Source: JBALVO01 sp036961445
Lineage (GTDB): Bacteria; Pseudomonadota; Gammaproteobacteria; Pseudomonadales; Halieaceae
DNA: 43,584 bases
NCBI GenBank assembly: GCA_036961445.1
Contig: JBALVO010000016.1
Span: forward strand, 1-43,584
Direction: 5' to 3'
The position numbers and the translations under genes were made by a program. Positions within the stretch are counted from its first letter, which is position 1. Every line of letters begins with the position of its first letter. This document shows positions 33,155 to 41,688 of this stretch, piece by piece. A model generated the notes under the pieces. It saw nothing but the letters and a program-made list of their open reading frames with translations. It was not told where the DNA came from and ran no database searches.

Positions 33155-33263
33155 AGTGGTGTGAAATCTCCGTTAATCAATATCAATCCAGTCACGCTTT
33201 TTTACGACTCGAGGACTTTTTTTTGTTCAGCGTCCTTGTTAAAACTCACGACTGCTTTACCGC

Positions 33264-33902
33264 TCAGGGCTGCAATTGTCGGATACCCCAACTGTCATCT
33301 GGCTGCCGGGAATATTCGAAGCGATCGTGCAGGCGGTGTTCACCGCCCTGCCAAAACTCAATGCGCCGGGGTATCACACGGTAGCCCCCCCAGAAGTCGG
33401 GCATGGGTATTTCGCCCTTGCCGAACTTCTCTCGCAACACCTGTGCCTGCTGCTCCAGTATGGCACGGGCCGAAATCGGCCGGCTCTGGCGCGAGGCCCA
33501 GGCCGCTATCTGGCTCTCGCGCGGCCGGGTAATAAAATAACTGGCAGATTCGGCCATGCTCATCTTTTGTGCATCACCACCAATAATTACCTGACGATCC
33601 AGCTCGTTCCAGGGAAACAACAGCGAAACCTTCGGCTGCTGCGCTATAGCCCGGGCCTTGGCACTGCCGTGGTTGGTGTAAAACACAAAGCCCCCGGCTG
33701 ACAGCCCCTTGAGCAGCACGATGCGCTGCCAGGGCAAACCCTGTTCATCTATCGTGGCCAGCACCATGGCGGTGGGATCTTCCAGCCCAGCGCGCACCGC
33801 CTGCTCCAGCCAAAACTCAAATTGCCGCACAGGACTGGCATCAAGCATTTCCCGGGTGAGCCCGCCAGCTGTGTATTCACGCCGGAAATCCTCGTATCGC
33901 AC
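33264..33902 (-). CDS. pdxH: Pyridoxine/pyridoxamine 5'-phosphate oxidase
   Basis: A 212-aa FMN enzyme making pyridoxal 5'-phosphate. Family blocks are MRYEDFRREYTAGGLTREML at the start, DEQGLPWQRIVLLKG, VFYTNHGSAKARAI, SYFITRPRESQIAAWASRQS and the C-terminal FWQGGEHRLHDRFEYSR. Length fits E. coli PdxH (218). The start is a GTG at 33902 with AGGG upstream. Some usual residues in the FMN-binding strand are kept, so it should be active. Divergent from the GNAT gene. Confidence 0.96.
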   Translation of the reverse strand: MRYEDFRREYTAGGLTREMLDASPVRQFEFWLEQAVRAGLEDPTAMVLATIDEQGLPWQRIVLLKGLSAGGFVFYTNHGSAKARAIAQQPKVSLLFPWNELDRQVIIGGDAQKMSMAESASYFITRPRESQIAAWASRQSRPISARAILEQQAQVLREKFGKGEIPMPDFWGGYRVIPRRIEFWQGGEHRLHDRFEYSRQPDDSWGIRQLQP

Positions 33903-33972
33903 TATTGAACCCTGCTAACCTAACAAGGCAATATAGTAGCGGGCGGAACGCACCGAGGCAAAGGCAAAGCCA

Positions 33973-34572
33973 ATGCAAACATTACCCACGATTCGTGAAG
34001 CTAATCTGGATGACCTGGAAACCCTGGTCGATACCCTGAGCGATAGCTTTGCCAACGACCCAGTCCTGAACTGGGTGATACCCCGACCGCAATTGTATCC
34101 GGATCTTTTTCGCTTGTTTATCACGGATATTTACTTCCCCCGGGGCATCGTACACCTTGAAGACGGCGGCCGTGGCGCGGCTCTATGGCTACCACCCGGG
34201 GAGGTAATGGAAGTACCCCCGCGTCTCGCACTGCTCAATATGGTGATGAAACTGCTGTTGCACAAAGGTCCTCGCCCCTTGTGGCGACTGCACCAACAGG
34301 GCGAGGTATTTGCCCGGCATCACCCCAAGGAACCTCATTACTACCTGCAGTTTATCGGCTGTAGAGCGCGCGACCAGGGCCAGGGAGTCGGTGCTGCCTT
34401 GATCAAACAAGGTACCAGGGAGTGTGACGAACAGGGTATGCCCGCCTATCTGGAGAGCTCCAATAGCCTCAACGTGCCGCTATACCAGCGACACGGCTTT
34501 GAAGTTTTCCACGAACAATGCGTTACTAAAAACGGGCCCAAAGCCTGGTTTATGTGGCGCGAACCCCGTTAA
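33973..34572 (+). CDS. GNAT-family acetyltransferase
   Basis: A 199-aa N-acetyltransferase. The acetyl-CoA loop is RARDQGQGVGAALIKQG (about 133-149), followed by LESSNSLNVPLYQRHGFEV (about 160-178). The N-terminal TIREANLDDLETLVDTLSDSF and the WLPPGE segment resemble GNATs that act on small molecules. The substrate is unknown. ATG at 33973 after AAAGG. Converges on the DUF4136 lipoprotein gene with a 36-base gap. Confidence 0.9.
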   Translation: MQTLPTIREANLDDLETLVDTLSDSFANDPVLNWVIPRPQLYPDLFRLFITDIYFPRGIVHLEDGGRGAALWLPPGEVMEVPPRLALLNMVMKLLLHKGPRPLWRLHQQGEVFARHHPKEPHYYLQFIGCRARDQGQGVGAALIKQGTRECDEQGMPAYLESSNSLNVPLYQRHGFEVFHEQCVTKNGPKAWFMWREPR

Positions 34573-34608
34573 CGAAATCACCGCAGGTAGCGCTGGGTAC
34601 GTCAGGGA

Positions 34609-35163
34609 TCAAGGCGGTGGAAAGGAAGCAAAGACAGCGCGCACCGCCTCCTGCCGCCGTTCTACTGCGGCCTGCGGATCCGCCTGGGACTTGAGACGCG
34701 ACTGAATAGTTGAGCGCCACACAGACTGGTTGCGAATCGGGTCAATCATATCCACGATAAATGTCCCTTGCGTGTACTGTCGCACACTGATGTTCGACGA
34801 CGAACCGCAGCTCCAGCAGTTGTAATAGCTGGCGCTATTGTAACTGCGCACGTCGGTCTTTTCCTGGGTCACCAAATGCCAAACCAGATACATATCTGCC
34901 TGGGCATTGTCCTGCACTACATCAAAGCCTTTACGGTTAAGCTCATCGGTAATTTCGTCATTTATCCGTGCAACTTGTATATCGCTGATGAGAATCGACG
35001 ACAGATTCGCGCGATTGATCGGCTGGATAGCGATTTTCTGCACCTTGGAAAAATCGAACTGATGATCAGAATCAGTCACCGCCTCAATCGGCTGAGGGGC
35101 GCAGGCCGCCAGTAGTGATATCAGGCACAGTGCCAGCGATGTGTGTATCGAGCGTAATAACAT
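34609..35163 (-). CDS. DUF4136 lipoprotein
   Basis: A 184-aa lipoprotein with lipobox LLAAC (Cys21). The mature part follows the DUF4136 pattern: DFSKVQKIAIQPIN near the start, ELNRKGFDVVQDNAQADMYLVWHLV in the middle, and GTFIVDMIDPIRNQSVWRSTIQ near the end. The WSCGSS segment gives two extra Cys-like features. The family is outer-membrane anchored with no defined role. It lies 34 bases downstream of the 99-aa gene on the same strand. Confidence 0.85.
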   Translation of the reverse strand: MLLRSIHTSLALCLISLLAACAPQPIEAVTDSDHQFDFSKVQKIAIQPINRANLSSILISDIQVARINDEITDELNRKGFDVVQDNAQADMYLVWHLVTQEKTDVRSYNSASYYNCWSCGSSSNISVRQYTQGTFIVDMIDPIRNQSVWRSTIQSRLKSQADPQAAVERRQEAVRAVFASFPPP

Positions 35164-35197
35164 CAGCTTGTTTCCTTAAAATTGGTGATAATTATAG

Positions 35198-35497
35198 TCA
35201 TTCCGGCGTGCTTGGATACACCGGCGCGCGTTTGCCCATGGCCGGTATCTGTGGAAACGGGTAGAAGTCCTGCCAATTGTCTCCGAAATCCGCGGCAATA
35301 TCCTGGCCGAAGGCGACTTGGTAGCATTCATCCATCGCCTGCACCAACTGTTCGCTGGAGGCGAACTCCAGCATGGCCACCGCCTCCATCATGCCCTCGG
35401 TACGCAAACGTTGTGTTGGCGGCACATCACCGCCGTCGGCCAGCGACGTAAACATGTTCGTCCAGCGCAGCTTGAGCTCTTCCTGCAGGTCATGCAT
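35198..35497 (-). CDS. Unrecognised 99-aa acidic protein
   Basis: From the ATG at 35497 (MHDLQEELKLRWTNMFTSL), preceded by AAGGGGG. A soluble, helical protein with several Met and Gln residues, an acidic centre and a Pro/aromatic tail (FYPFPQIPAMGKRAPVYP). No motif recognised. A GTG at 35515 would add six residues. It precedes the DUF4136 lipoprotein on the same strand and diverges from ggt, whose start is about 100 bases away. Confidence 0.65.
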   Translation of the reverse strand: MHDLQEELKLRWTNMFTSLADGGDVPPTQRLRTEGMMEAVAMLEFASSEQLVQAMDECYQVAFGQDIAADFGDNWQDFYPFPQIPAMGKRAPVYPSTPE

Positions 35498-35597
35498 CCG
35501 AACTGCCCCCTTCACTATTGAATTTCAGATCCTGAGTATGATGTGCAAGACAAACAAGTTAAAGTCGCCTCTGCACAAACACAGGAACGTACCAACA

Positions 35598-37343
35598 GTG
35601 AAATTTATCCCGCAACTGCTGCTGGCGCTATTGAGCGTCAGCCTCTTGGCACCACTACCCACGTTGGCTCGCGATGACAAGGCCGAGCCCCTTCCGATCA
35701 TTGATTTTAAAGAACGCTTCATTCCCGTGGTGGCGCAACACGGCATGGTCGTGGGCACCGAAAAAATGGCAACTGAAGTGGGCAGCACTATCCTGCAGCA
35801 AGGCGGTAACGCCGTTGATGCGGCAGTTGCCACCGGTTTTGCGCTTGCCGTGACTTACCCACGGGCGGGCAACCTCACCGGCGGGGGCTTTATGTTGATT
35901 CACCTTGCCGAAGAAAACCAACAGGTGTTTGTTGACTATCGCGAGACTGCGCCAAAAGCGGCTACTCGCGAGATGTTTTTGGATGAACATGGCGAGGTAG
36001 ACCGCAAGCTCGCCTACTTTAGTCACCAGTCCTCAGGTGTACCTGGCACCGTGGCTGGCCTGCTCTATGCTCTGGAAAAATACGGCACGATGACCCGGCA
36101 ACAGGTACTGGCACCCGCCATTGCACTGGCGGAACAAGGATTTCCCGTTTCCTTCGCACTCAATTTCGAAATAAACGTTCGCGGCCAGCGCTTGCGCAAC
36201 AACCCAGAAGCCAAGCGCCTGTTCTTTCAACCCGACGGCGAGGCTTACGACATCGGCGATATCTGGCGCCAGCCGGATCTGGCATGGACACTGCGCGAGA
36301 TAGCCAAAGGCGGCGCCGATGGTTTCTACAAAGGTCAGGTGGCCCAACGTATTGCCGCGGAAATGAAAGCTGGCGGGGGCCTGATCACCCTGCAGGACCT
36401 GGCGGATTACCAGGCGCTGGAACGCGCCCCGGTGCGCGGCATGTTTCGGGGATTTGAGATCGTCTCAGCACCACCGCCGTCATCGGGCGGTGTACATATA
36501 TTGCAGATACTCAATATCCTGGACGGTTTCGACCTGAACGCCATGGGGCCCAACAGCGCTGCCTACCTGCACGTACTGGCCGAAAGCATGAAGCTGGCCT
36601 ACGCTGATCGCAGCAAATTCCTTGGCGACCCGGACTTTGTGGACGTGCCCATGGCAGAATTGATGGACCCGGCCTATGCCGCCCGCCAGCGACAACTGAT
36701 TGACCCGGGTCGGGCCACCCCCGCCAGCGAGATCCACCCCGGCAAAGTACTGGCACCGGAAAGCGACGACACCACCCACTACAATGTAGCGGACAGCCAC
36801 GGCAATGTGGTGAGCAACACCTATACGCTCAATGCCAGTTTTGGCTCAGCTATCGCCGTACCCGGCACCGGCATGTTGCTCAACAACGAAATGCCTGATT
36901 TTGCCACACGTCCCAACCATCCCAACATTTTTGGTCTGGTGCAGGGGGAGGCCCACAGTATTGCTGGCGGCAAACGCCCGGTGTCCTCTATGAGTCCCAC
37001 TATCGTATTTCGCGACGGCAAACCCTGGCTGGCGACTGGCAGTCCCGGCGGTGGCCGCATCATCAACGTCGTAGTGCAGACCCTGCTTAACGCCATGGTA
37101 TTTGATATGAACGTGGCCACTGCCGGAATCAGTCCCCGCATACATCATCAGTGGTTGCCGGATGTAATGCTGGCAGAACGCGGCATTAGCCCGGACACGA
37201 TCAGGCTACTGGAGGAGCGGGGTCATGTGGTGGAACAGACCAGCCGCACCATTGGGCGCACCCAGTCTATCGGTTTCCACGATGGTCGAATGTACGGTGC
37301 AACAGATACCCGGCGCCCGCAGGGATGGGTCGCTGGCTACTGA
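35598..37343 (+). CDS. ggt: Gamma-glutamyltransferase proenzyme
   Basis: A 581-aa periplasmic Ntn-hydrolase that cleaves and transfers the gamma-glutamyl group of glutathione, matching the E. coli length. From the GTG at 35598 (AGGAA upstream) a signal peptide appears (about 1-24, ending PTLA). The autocleavage site is before T392 in DDTTHYNVAD; T410 lies in TYT at the expected second position, and GSPGGGRI provides the oxyanion Gly pair. R116 in DYRETAP fits the substrate-binding Arg. A frame upstream to 35373 is antisense to the 99-aa gene. It converges on the thioesterase gene with a seven-base overlap. Confidence 0.95.
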   Translation: MKFIPQLLLALLSVSLLAPLPTLARDDKAEPLPIIDFKERFIPVVAQHGMVVGTEKMATEVGSTILQQGGNAVDAAVATGFALAVTYPRAGNLTGGGFMLIHLAEENQQVFVDYRETAPKAATREMFLDEHGEVDRKLAYFSHQSSGVPGTVAGLLYALEKYGTMTRQQVLAPAIALAEQGFPVSFALNFEINVRGQRLRNNPEAKRLFFQPDGEAYDIGDIWRQPDLAWTLREIAKGGADGFYKGQVAQRIAAEMKAGGGLITLQDLADYQALERAPVRGMFRGFEIVSAPPPSSGGVHILQILNILDGFDLNAMGPNSAAYLHVLAESMKLAYADRSKFLGDPDFVDVPMAELMDPAYAARQRQLIDPGRATPASEIHPGKVLAPESDDTTHYNVADSHGNVVSNTYTLNASFGSAIAVPGTGMLLNNEMPDFATRPNHPNIFGLVQGEAHSIAGGKRPVSSMSPTIVFRDGKPWLATGSPGGGRIINVVVQTLLNAMVFDMNVATAGISPRIHHQWLPDVMLAERGISPDTIRLLEERGHVVEQTSRTIGRTQSIGFHDGRMYGATDTRRPQGWVAGY

Positions 37344-38131
37344 GGGGGCGGCACCCGCAATTTGGCGGTCTGGCGGCTGATTGCCACCAGCTTGCCACTG
37401 CTGTCCCAGAACTCGCCGTCCTCCTCAATGACACCACGAGTGATATGGCGCGACACTAACCGGGCCTGCAATGGCCCCGGCGTGGGATGGGCGCGAACCT
37501 GCACACTCAATTCCAGAGTGGGCACCCAGCCCACCGGGCCAAAAACAGTAAACGCCGGCGGCGGAAAAACATCGGCAAACATCAACAGCGAGATCGCGTC
37601 CGGGTCACTGCCATCACGGTGCCTTAGCCAGCCACAAAACTCACCACTACCATTAGCCTCGCGTCGGGTGAACACCTCGCTGCCCGCAACCAGGCGCGCC
37701 TCGGCACGCTCCCTGTACTCCATGCGCTTCTCACCGGAGTTTTCACATTCATCCCACGATGGATACAACGGACGCGGTGAACTCGACCAATTTTCCCCCT
37801 GCAGTGAATCCAGGTCCGTATAGGCTGCAGTTACCTGCACTTTAAGTTCCCCTTCCTGATACATTTTTACCTCGGCAAAGGTGGTGGTACGACCCGAGCG
37901 CAGCACATCGATATGGCAATCCACCGGGCCCAATGCGGTGGGAGCCAGGTAAAATGCGCTCACACTCAAGGGGTCCTTGTGCGGCAGCGCCTCACTCAGT
38001 GCGCGACCTGCCACTGCCAACACATAGCCACCGTTGGGCACCGAACCAACACGCCAGCCCTGGCACAGTTCGCCGCGCCACAGCTTATCGCCGACGCGCT
38101 CCACTGCGGTTTCTTTCGCAAACTGACTCAT
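37337..38131 (-). CDS. TesB-like double-hotdog acyl-CoA thioesterase family protein
   Basis: A 264-aa protein with two hotdog halves, an N-terminal one containing SVPNGGYVLAVAGRAL and SAFYLAP, and a C-terminal one containing LLMFADVFPPPAFTVFGPVGWVPTLELSVQV. The pattern matches 4HBT_3/TesB-like thioesterases, which hydrolyse acyl-CoA. The chain-length preference is unknown. ATG at 38131. It converges on ggt and diverges from the envelope operon; the 165 bases between hold the inverted repeat and the operon promoter. Confidence 0.85.
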   Translation of the reverse strand: MSQFAKETAVERVGDKLWRGELCQGWRVGSVPNGGYVLAVAGRALSEALPHKDPLSVSAFYLAPTALGPVDCHIDVLRSGRTTTFAEVKMYQEGELKVQVTAAYTDLDSLQGENWSSSPRPLYPSWDECENSGEKRMEYRERAEARLVAGSEVFTRREANGSGEFCGWLRHRDGSDPDAISLLMFADVFPPPAFTVFGPVGWVPTLELSVQVRAHPTPGPLQARLVSRHITRGVIEEDGEFWDSSGKLVAISRQTAKLRVPPPQ

Positions 38132-38158
38132 TGGGGCTCCTCATCAAGAAATTCGAGA

Positions 38159-38184
38159 CGCAATGGCTGTATTAAACCATTGCG
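38159..38184. promoter_or_regulatory. Perfect 8-bp inverted repeat upstream of the envelope operon
   Basis: CGCAATGG (38159-38166), 10-base spacer, CCATTGCG (38177-38184). The half-site centres are 18 bases apart, under two DNA turns, as for a dimeric regulator. It lies 17 bases upstream of the predicted -35 and 27 bases upstream of the thioesterase start, so it could control both directions. No regulator can be named. Confidence 0.45.
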
Positions 38185-38200
38185 GAAAATGAGCCGTATT

Positions 38201-38230
38201 TTGTCTGTGAACACCAGTAATGTATATACT
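38201..38230 (+). promoter_or_regulatory. Predicted sigma70-type promoter of the envelope operon
   Basis: TTGTCT (38201-38206; four of six for -35), 18-base spacer, TATACT (38225-38230; five of six for -10). Predicted transcript start is about 60 bases before the ATG at 38297. The five plus-strand genes that follow are packed with overlaps or gaps of up to 33 bases and would be one transcript. Confidence 0.45.
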
Positions 38231-38296
38231 TGGCTTCACGCTGAACAGAATCGACGATCGCGGTGGCCACAACAACACCGCTTTACGAGAATTGAC

Positions 38297-39511
38297 ATGA
38301 GCAGAGCTTCGCTTCCTGCCCCCCTATTGATCACTCTACTACTTGCCTGTTGGGTGAGCAGCACATTCTTATGGGCGCAGGAAGTCGAGCCCGCCGCCGA
38401 TCAGCAACCCGCGTCCGCCCAGGAACGGGCTTTCAGGAACGCGATTTCCAGTGTGGAATCCTCCCAGGGCGCCTACGCTGCGCAACTGTCGGAACAACTG
38501 CTCAGTCTTGGCCTATCCCTGCAATCCCAGGGACGGCACGAAGAGGCCATTGACCTGTTCAAGCGTGGCGCTCACCTGTCTCGCATCAACGATGGTTTAT
38601 ACAGTGCACAACAGGTGCCTATGCTGCAGGGGCAAATTGCGAGTCATATCGCCAGTGGTGACTATGCACTGGCTGATGAGCGCCAGCACTATATGTACCG
38701 CGTACAGGTGCGCTCCACGGATAGTGGACCGGAGCATACGGCAGCTCTTATGCAACAGGCCAACTGGCAGCACAGCGCTTATCGTCTGGGTATTGGCGCC
38801 CAGGGCTATACCCGCATTATGAATATGTGGGATCTGTACCGCCTGGCGCTCAACGATATCATCAAACGCGAGGGCGAAACGTCTCCCAGCCTGCTGCCAC
38901 CGCTGCGCGGGATGCTTAAAGCGCAATACCTGATTGCCGGCTACGATTGGGATAATGTAGGTTCCATCTCCAGTGATGACCTGGATGCAAGACAGAGCCT
39001 GAACCGCTTTAATGCCTACCGCGCGCAGAGTTACCAGAAGGGTAGCGCCGTTATTACGGCCATTCGCGATATCGAGCAAAAGAACCATCTAGAGCAAGAT
39101 TCGGCTGCAGCAAACGCTCTGATCATGCTGGGGGACTGGCAGCTCTGGCATAACGATCGCGCAGAGGCCTGGCAGTCCTATCAAAGCGCCATAGCGGAAC
39201 TTGCAGAGCGCGATGATGCCCAAGTAATGATAGAACATTTGTTCGGCGAGCCCGTGGCATTGCCTGATATAGCCGGAATCAGGCCCCTGCCACCCGCCGT
39301 AGACACAGAACAGGGCAATATCCTGTTAGAATTCGGGGTGACAGGTCGTGGACGCGTGGTTAATCTGGAACGTCTGGATGAAAGCGAGGGCAATACTGGC
39401 CACGCCAATCAATTTATGCGCAAATTGCGCAAAACCAAGTTTCGCCCCAGGTTTGAGGCGGGACAGCCAACAGAGACGGAAAAAATTGTCAGCGCATTTA
39501 ACATTGAATAG
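38297..39511 (+). CDS. Exported TPR-like protein with TonB-C-like tail
   Basis: A 404-aa protein: signal peptide (about 1-27, MSRASLPAPLLITLLLACWV to WAQ), a helical-repeat body with a TPR-like unit (LLSLGLSLQSQGRHEEAIDLFKRGAHLSR, about 68-96) and a C-terminal domain (about 335-404: ILLEFGVTGRGRVVNLERL, then LRKTKFRPRFEAGQPTETEKI) like the TonB C-terminal fold, where such tails bind partner proteins or peptidoglycan. It has no TonB-like membrane anchor. The ATG at 38297 is preceded by GAGA. It starts the operon and its end overlaps the next gene's TTG by eight bases. Confidence 0.8.
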   Translation: MSRASLPAPLLITLLLACWVSSTFLWAQEVEPAADQQPASAQERAFRNAISSVESSQGAYAAQLSEQLLSLGLSLQSQGRHEEAIDLFKRGAHLSRINDGLYSAQQVPMLQGQIASHIASGDYALADERQHYMYRVQVRSTDSGPEHTAALMQQANWQHSAYRLGIGAQGYTRIMNMWDLYRLALNDIIKREGETSPSLLPPLRGMLKAQYLIAGYDWDNVGSISSDDLDARQSLNRFNAYRAQSYQKGSAVITAIRDIEQKNHLEQDSAAANALIMLGDWQLWHNDRAEAWQSYQSAIAELAERDDAQVMIEHLFGEPVALPDIAGIRPLPPAVDTEQGNILLEFGVTGRGRVVNLERLDESEGNTGHANQFMRKLRKTKFRPRFEAGQPTETEKIVSAFNIE

Positions 39512-40444
39512 CATACTGTGCGGATCGCACCTCAAATTGGCGGGGCTGGTCTGCGCCTGCGTGCTGCTCAGCGGCTGCCCCAGCGCGAGCAATCCAACCA
39601 CACCACAAACGCCATCAACACCGAGTGCCACACCACCCCCGAGCAGCACACCGCCACCCAGTAGCAGCTCCTCGAGCAGCTCTTCCAGCAGCTCCTCGCC
39701 CAGCAGCCCCAGTGAACCTTCGAGCAGTCCCAGTGAACCTTCGAGCAGTTCCAGCGAAGCTTCGAGCAGTGCCAGCGAATCATCCAGCAGCGCTGGCGAG
39801 TCCGGGAGTCAGGGTGAATCCGGCAGCCAGGCCTCAAGCGGCTCCCCGCCAGCGGGCAGCAGTAGTGAAGCAGGCGGCGATCTCGGGGAATTCCCACAGG
39901 GTGAATTTCCCGNNNNNNNNNNNNNNNNNNNNNNNNNNNNNNNNNNNNNNNNNNNNNNNNNNNNNNNNNNNNNNNNNNNNNNNNNNNNNNNNNNNNNNNN
40001 NNNNNNNNNNNNGGCGGCTCCAGCAAGGGCCCCCTGACTCCCGCAGAACAGGTGGCGATACTCGACGCCCAACTGGAAAAAGGCACTGGCGAATTTGACG
40101 CCATGATCCTCGAAGAACAGGAAAACCAGCGCGCCGCGGCTCGCGCCAGCTCCGCCCCCCCACCATCCTCTGCCAGCGAATCCGCAGCGGAAAGTTCCGG
40201 CGGCGGCAACTATGGCGGCAGCAGCCCCTACGAGGGCGGAACGGCGAGCTCCGGTGGCTACGGTGGTGGTGTAGGCGGCGGCGCGCCACAAAATACTGCT
40301 AAATACCCCCCACCGGCGGATATCCCCAGTGGCAATGATGATGATGTCGTCGCGCGCCAGTTGCGCGAGGCCGCGATGCGCGAGCCAGACCCCGCGGTCA
40401 GGGAAAAGCTGTGGGAAGAATATCGCAAGTACAAGGGGATCTAA
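39504..40444 (+). CDS. Ser/Gly-rich low-complexity lipoprotein, interrupted by an assembly gap
   Basis: Before the gap: MNSILCGSHLKLAGLV leads to a lipobox LLSGC, then a Thr/Pro, Ser-only, Ser/Pro/Glu and Gly/Ser/Gln region. After the gap, a helical piece (TPAEQVAILDAQLEKGTGEFDAMILEEQ), a second Ser/Gly-rich stretch and an acidic end (DDDVVARQLREAAMREP...KYKGI) to the TAA at 40444. The halves are in different frames, but the 100 N is a conventional placeholder, so one gene is the simplest reading. The start is uncertain: TTG at 39504, or 39537. The Ser-rich linker suggests an extended, surface-spanning lipoprotein; its role is unknown. Confidence 0.6.
39708..39791 (+). repeat. Four imperfect 21-bp tandem repeats encoding Ser/Glu/Pro units
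   Basis: Copies start at 39708, 39729, 39750 and 39771. The first two are identical (CCCAGTGAACCTTCGAGCAGT); later copies diverge. Each encodes a seven-residue unit like PSEPSSS. Further degenerate units follow to about 39830 before the gap. In-frame repeats of this type can change copy number by slippage. Confidence 0.75.
39913..40012. other. Assembly gap of exactly 100 N
   Basis: The block is exactly 100 N, the usual placeholder for a scaffold gap of unknown size. Both flanks are low-complexity, Gly/Ser-coding and GC-rich, which explains why assembly failed here. The real sequence length and reading frame across it are unknown. Confidence 0.95.
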
Positions 40445-40449
40445 AGGTG

Positions 40450-41655
40450 ATGGCCTTACGTCCATTGTTAGCGTTATCCCTGGCCGTACTGCTCAGCGCC
40501 TGCGTCAGTAAATCGATTAAAAGTACCTCGGTGCCTGGCATCCAGTCAGCCTCTACGGCGGTGTCTGAAGAACTATTGCTGGATGTGGGTATTGCCGTCT
40601 TCGATCCAGGCCTGGATGACTACGACGAAGACGACCGGATCTACCCCGAAGTGCGCAAGGCCGAGGCGCGTTATATGCCCACGATATTATCCGAAGCCAT
40701 GCAAAACAGCGGTGCCTGGGGCGCGGTGCGAGTGGTGCCCAGCGACAAGCAGATCACCGATCTTATGGTGACGGGAAAGATTTTGTACTCCGACGGCGAA
40801 GAGCTGCAATTACAGATTACCGCCACAGACTCCAGGGGCTATGAGTGGCTGGACAAGAAATACACTGGAAATTCCAGTCGCTACGCGTATAAAGTGACTA
40901 CTCGCAGCACCTATGACCCGTTTCAGGCGGTGTACAACACTATCGCCAACGATTTGCTGCAAATACAGGAAGAGCTGCGCCCGGAAGACCGCAAGAACAT
41001 GCGCCTGGTGACTGAACTGCTGTTTGCGCGCAGTTTCTCCGTGGATGCATTCGATGGCTACCTGGGGAAGAACCGTAAGGGTCATTACATTGTCTTGCGT
41101 CTGCCCGCAGCAAACGACCCCATGCTGCAACGGGTGCAGGATTTGCGCGCCCGCGACCGTCTTTTTGTCGATACCCTGCAGGAATACTACATCAATTTTG
41201 ACGAACAGATGAGCGGCCCCTACCAGGAGTGGCGCAAGCTAAGCTATGAAGAGTCGGTGGCCCTGCAGGAACTCAAGGCAGAGAGTACCCGGCGCCTGGT
41301 AGCAGGGACCGTGGCTATCCTGGCCGGCATCGCCGGAGCGACCAGTGGCGATAGCAACACTACCCGCGCCGCTGGACAGATTGCGGTTATTGGCGGTGGC
41401 TACCTGCTCAAGACAGGCCTGGAGAAGCGCAACGAAGCCCAGATACACGTGGAAGCGCTGGAAGAACTGGGCATGTCACTGGAGGCAGAGATTGCGCCCC
41501 AGGTGATCGAGCTGGAAGATCGCACCGTTTTGCTAAACGGTAACGTAGAAGACCAGTACGCCCAGTGGCGAGAGGTACTGGCGGAAATTTACCGCACCGA
41601 GATAGGCGTGCTGGAACTACCCGAAGAATCCAGCGCCACAACTGATACACTCTGA
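40450..41655 (+). CDS. Lipoprotein with glycine-zipper-like segment
   Basis: A 401-aa lipoprotein with lipobox LLSAC (Cys18). The N-terminal half (about 40-190) has alternating strands and helices (LLLDVGIAVFDPGLDD..., DLMVTGKILYSDGEELQLQITATD), recalling outer-membrane assembly-type lipoproteins. A hydrophobic Gly-rich segment (about 285-330; AGTVAILAGIAGATSG and GQIAVIGGGYLL) resembles a glycine zipper. The last 70 residues are acidic and helical. I do not recognise the family. ATG at 40450, five bases after the previous stop, with AAAGGTG ahead. Contact with the neighbouring lipoprotein is likely but inferred. Confidence 0.75.
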   Translation: MALRPLLALSLAVLLSACVSKSIKSTSVPGIQSASTAVSEELLLDVGIAVFDPGLDDYDEDDRIYPEVRKAEARYMPTILSEAMQNSGAWGAVRVVPSDKQITDLMVTGKILYSDGEELQLQITATDSRGYEWLDKKYTGNSSRYAYKVTTRSTYDPFQAVYNTIANDLLQIQEELRPEDRKNMRLVTELLFARSFSVDAFDGYLGKNRKGHYIVLRLPAANDPMLQRVQDLRARDRLFVDTLQEYYINFDEQMSGPYQEWRKLSYEESVALQELKAESTRRLVAGTVAILAGIAGATSGDSNTTRAAGQIAVIGGGYLLKTGLEKRNEAQIHVEALEELGMSLEAEIAPQVIELEDRTVLLNGNVEDQYAQWREVLAEIYRTEIGVLELPEESSATTDTL

Positions 41656-41688
41656 CCCTACACGTAGACCCAAGGCCCCCATAACTGC

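Noticed and set aside
33155..33263. Possible terminator with T-runs between pdxH and the lipocalin-like gene
   Set aside because: The T-runs lie on the plus strand, while the genes are on the minus strand, and the only pairable arms (AGGAC/GTCCT) are short.
38200..38240. LexA-like CTGT element near the operon promoter
   Set aside because: The CTGT half-site has no matching ACAG at eight bases; not an SOS box.
39913..40012. Frameshift in the Ser-rich lipoprotein
   Set aside because: The frame change coincides with a placeholder gap of unknown true length, so no frameshift can be claimed.
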